Part shown: in pieces, positions 61,383 through 64,000 of the stretch
Position numbering within the stretch: the stretch's first letter is position 1
Layout of the letters: the number at the start of each line of letters is the position of its first letter
Translations under genes and position numbers: made by a program
Notes under the pieces: generated by a model
Database searches by the model: none
Told to the model about the DNA's origin: nothing
What the model saw: the letters and a program-made list of their open reading frames with translations, nothing else
Assembly: GCA_016713905.1 (NCBI GenBank)
Contig: JADJOE010000002.1
Span: 1 to 64,000 of the forward strand
Origin: Candidatus Vicinibacter proximus
GTDB lineage: Bacteria; Bacteroidota; Bacteroidia; Chitinophagales; Saprospiraceae
Direction: 5' to 3'
DNA: 64,000 nucleotides

Positions 61383-62398
61383 ATGCATAAACTGAACAAT
61401 CCATCAAGAATAATCATTGCCATCGCTTCTATTTCATTAATTGGATGCTTGTTTGTGCCTTTGTGGCGGATCGATTTATTTGCACCGCAATATCCTGAAG
61501 GACTCACCATGAAAATATGGCACAACGATATTAAAGGCCAAATCGACATTATTAATGGACTGAATCACTACATTGGTATGCGCCATATAGGAGTTGATAT
61601 GTTTCCTGAATTTCAGTTTATGGCATACATCATCGTATTTTACATTTTACTGGGTTTGATGGTGGCACTTTATGGTAAAAGGGAAATACTTTTCTGGTAT
61701 TTAGTACTCACTGTATTTGGTGGAATTTTTACCCTGTATGATTTTTATAGATGGGGCTATGAATACGGTCATAACCTGGATCCGGCAGCTGCCATTAAAG
61801 TCCCGGGACTTTCTTACCAACCACCAATATTGGGTCATAAGCGCTTGCTCAATTTTGATGCCTATTCATTGCCTGACATAGGTGCCTGGTTGATCATTAT
61901 AGCGGCCAGCATCATGGTACTCATTTGGATTTATGATACCTTCAGATATCACCGATTGAATCCAAAATCAGCTGTACTTTTTATTCCGCTATTATTTATG
62001 TTTACTTCATGCTCAGTGAGCTCTGAGCCTATAAAATATGGCACAGACATTTGTTATACTTGTAAAATGGGAATCATCCAACCGGGATACGCCGCTGAAT
62101 TGGTTACCAAAAAGGTAAAGTATACAAATTCGATGATGTTGGATGTATGATACTTATGTTAAAATCAGCTACTGTAAAAAACGAAGACATTCATGATAAA
62201 TTAGTCATCAAATTCGACACCGAAAATGAATTCCTGAATGCAGAAGAAGCTTTTTATCTTCACGGTGAGAAGTTCCAAAGCCCTATGAATTTTAATTTAG
62301 CGGCTGTGGATTCAAAATTTATTCCTGATAGTTTATCCAAGAGTCAAGATGTTAAAATTCTCAAGTGGGCCGATATTTATCAGTCGATTGCAAAGTAA
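61383..62398 (+). CDS. nosL: Four-helix membrane protein joined to NosL, with a homopolymer frameshift
   Basis: The first 191 codons encode a membrane protein with hydrophobic segments at about 9-27, 77-95, 103-120 and 168-186. The same frame continues without a stop into a NosL domain: LFMFTSCSVSSEPIKYG, then DICYTCKMGIIQPGYAAELV, with the Cys-x-x-Cys-Lys-Met copper motif. At a run of five A and two G (62109-62115) the frame breaks. With one base restored it reads KKGKVYKFDDVGCMILML and continues to TAA at 62398. NosL delivers copper to NosZ. The join may be a true fusion, or nosL may start at the in-frame TTG at 61956, which begins a good lipoprotein signal. The break is probably an assembly error. 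Confidence 0.82.
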
Positions 62399-63639
62399 AA
62401 AGCACCACATATTTCTGATTTTAGTACACACAGCGTTTGTCGTAAGTTCTTTACATGCAAACGCTGTTTGGGATGGTGAACAACACACCATAAAAAAGTA
62501 TTCGGGAAGGCATTCAAAAAACGCCTTGTGGAGATACGCTTTTTGTTGATAAAGGTTTTTATCAGGAAGGTAATCTGGTAATCGACAAAAGCATTGCCCT
62601 CATTGGACTTCATCAACCGATACTTGATGGAGGAAACCAGGTGGAAATTCTCACGATCAGTGCTGTGGACGTGACGGTCGCCGGATTCGTCTTTCAAAAC
62701 AGTGGATCCTCCAGCATGGGCGATTTTGCCTCCATCAAATGCATTGATTGCTCCTATATTTATTTATTGAACAATCAGATCATAAACTCATTTTTTGGAA
62801 TTCATTTTTCCAATTCAGATCATGGTATGATCATTAAGAATGTGATCAAAGGAAATCCAACCAATGAACAAAATACCGGAAACGGAATTCATGTCTGGAA
62901 ATCAACCGATATGCATATCTCAGATAATGAAGTGAGCGGTCACCGGGATGGAATATATTTTGAATTTGTAACCGCATCTCTGATTGAACGGAACCATAGT
63001 TTCGAAAACATAAGATACGCACTTCATTTCATGTTTTCACATCAGGACATGTATACCCATAACAACTTCTACAAAAATGGTGCAGGAGTTGCAGTGATGT
63101 ATTCTCATGATGTGTTAATGTATTACAACAATTTTGAGAAAAACTGGGGTAGTTCCGCCTTTGGAATTTTACTGAAAGAAATATCTGATAGTAAAATAGA
63201 ATACAATACATTTACTGACAATACCGTAGGGATATACATGGAAGGAACCAGCAGAATTATCGTGTCTAAAAATAAATTTTTCAGCAATGGCTGGGCTTTA
63301 AAAATTCAGGCCAGCTGCAATGAAAATCAAGTCAATGAAAATAACTTCTTCAAAAATACCTTTGATGTCGCCAGCAATGGCACCATGGTCCTCAATTCCT
63401 TCACTCAAAATTATTGGGATAAATATGAAGGCTACGACCTTGCCAAAGACGGGATAGGTGATATACCCTATCACCCACTCAATTTATATTCAGTACTGGT
63501 GGAGCAAAATCCAAGTACACTAATCCTCTTAAGAAGCTTTTTAATTTCAATTCTTGACCGGGCTGAAAAAGTCATTCCTGTTTTAACTCCGGCAGAACTT
63601 GTTGACAACAAACCATCCATGAATCCAGTGATCCTATGA
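62388..63639 (+). CDS. nosD: NosD copper-maturation protein, with a frameshift near its N-terminus
   Basis: A periplasmic right-handed beta-helix protein of about 417 residues, needed for CuZ assembly with NosF and NosY. The likely start is a TTG at 62388, overlapping the nosL stop. It encodes a signal peptide (HHIFLILVHTAFVVSSLHA). The frame then breaks in an A-rich stretch with two A6 runs (62492-62497 and 62516-62521). From TPCGDTLFVDKGFYQEG onward the protein is continuous to 63639. Parallel beta-helix repeats are evident (GNGIHVWKSTDMHISDNEVS, HRDGIYFEFVTASLIERN), and the end has YWDKYEGYDLAKDGIGDIPY, a NosD hallmark. The start is less certain than the rest. Confidence 0.85.
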
Positions 63640-64000
63640 TAAGCATCCAAAAATTAAATAAAAGTTACCAAAGATTTAAAGCCCTTGAAGACATCAATTG
63701 TGAATGGAATGCAGGGCAGGTAGTTTCATTGATTGGCCCAAATGGTTCGGGTAAAACAACTTTGATAAAATGCATTCTTGGATTGGTCCATCCTGAAACC
63801 GGAAATATTTTACTGAATGGAAAATCCATTCTGGACAACTATGATTATAGATCCGCCATTGGCTACATGCCGCAGATCGGGCGATTTCCGGATCATCTTA
63901 AAGTAAATGAACTTTTTAGGCTATTGATAGAATTACGGGAGGAATACCATAATAAACTCGATTACGAACTTTATAAAGCATACCACATCGATAGTATAGC
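63636..64000 (+). CDS. nosF: NosF ABC transporter ATP-binding protein, 3' end cut by window edge
   Basis: An open frame of 121 codons running off the right edge. Its ATG overlaps the nosD stop (ATGA), indicating coupled translation. The N-terminal half of an ABC ATPase is present: Walker A GPNGSGKTTLIKCILG and the Q-loop region IGYMPQIGRFPDHL. The signature and Walker B lie outside. With NosY (expected downstream) and NosD it forms the ABC complex needed for NosZ copper-site maturation. Confidence 0.9.
   Translation, partial: MISIQKLNKSYQRFKALEDINCEWNAGQVVSLIGPNGSGKTTLIKCILGLVHPETGNILLNGKSILDNYDYRSAIGYMPQIGRFPDHLKVNELFRLLIELREEYHNKLDYELYKAYHIDSI

Overview
This 64-kb window is chromosomal DNA of a Bacteroidota bacterium, most likely from the Saprospiria (Saprospiraceae-like). 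The sequence support is: large secreted proteins ending in type IX secretion (T9SS) sorting domains of both type A and type B; CRTAC1/VCBS lipoproteins; an Oar-like TonB-dependent receptor; a Bacteroidota-style TonB/ExbBD2 operon; DUF4286; no Shine-Dalgarno dependence at the starts; and several promoters of the Bacteroidota form TTG-N17-23-TAnnTTTG. The genus is inference. No rRNA, tRNA, CRISPR array, transposase or prophage gene was found.

Layout. 1-6.6 kb (minus): two tandem VCBS/ASPIC lipoproteins (the first cut by the window edge) and two T9SS type A proteins, one apparently a fragment. 6.9-10.9 kb: divergent pckA and a citrate synthase, then gcvH and a vanZ-like gene. 10.9-14.5 kb: a TonB, a TPR protein and AMP nucleosidase. 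14.6-17.6 kb (minus): a Kup K+ transporter and XerD. 17.7-20.4 kb: kynU-kmo of the kynurenine route to NAD, closed by a 15-bp-stem two-way terminator. 20.4-21.6 kb: a secreted C1 peptidase.

21.8-32.1 kb (minus) is a complete Kdp potassium module in Bacteroidota style. In transcription order it has a sigma-54-type response regulator, a small soluble protein, a 27-residue membrane microprotein, kdpF, kdpA, kdpB, kdpC, a beta-barrel porin, a stand-alone KdpD sensor domain and a separate histidine kinase. 32.6-49.1 kb (minus) encodes four giant surface or outer-membrane proteins: two repeat-rich T9SS type B proteins, a TonB-dependent receptor, and a 1916-residue T9SS type A protein with C-type lectin, dockerin-like and cohesin-like parts.

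49.6-52.7 kb (plus) is exbB-exbD-exbD-tonB plus a 57-residue membrane protein, the energy supply for receptors such as the one at 39.8-43.1 kb. 52.8-57.4 kb holds an SRPBCC protein, an outer-membrane protein, coaX, purH and DUF4286. 57.4-64 kb is a nitrous-oxide reduction (nos) locus: a divergent Rrf2 regulator, cytochrome c, clade II nosZ, a fasciclin lipoprotein, a membrane protein joined to nosL, nosD and the start of nosF.

Main cautions and leads: four genes between 51.5 and 62.5 kb (second exbD, purH, nosL, nosD) are each broken by a small indel in a homopolymer while the rest of the protein continues in another frame, so residual assembly error is the simplest explanation. No wholly new defence or mobile system is evident. 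The best leads are the unannotated kdp microprotein, the NosL junction, the nos promoter with an FNR-like box, and the Cys-paired repeat families.
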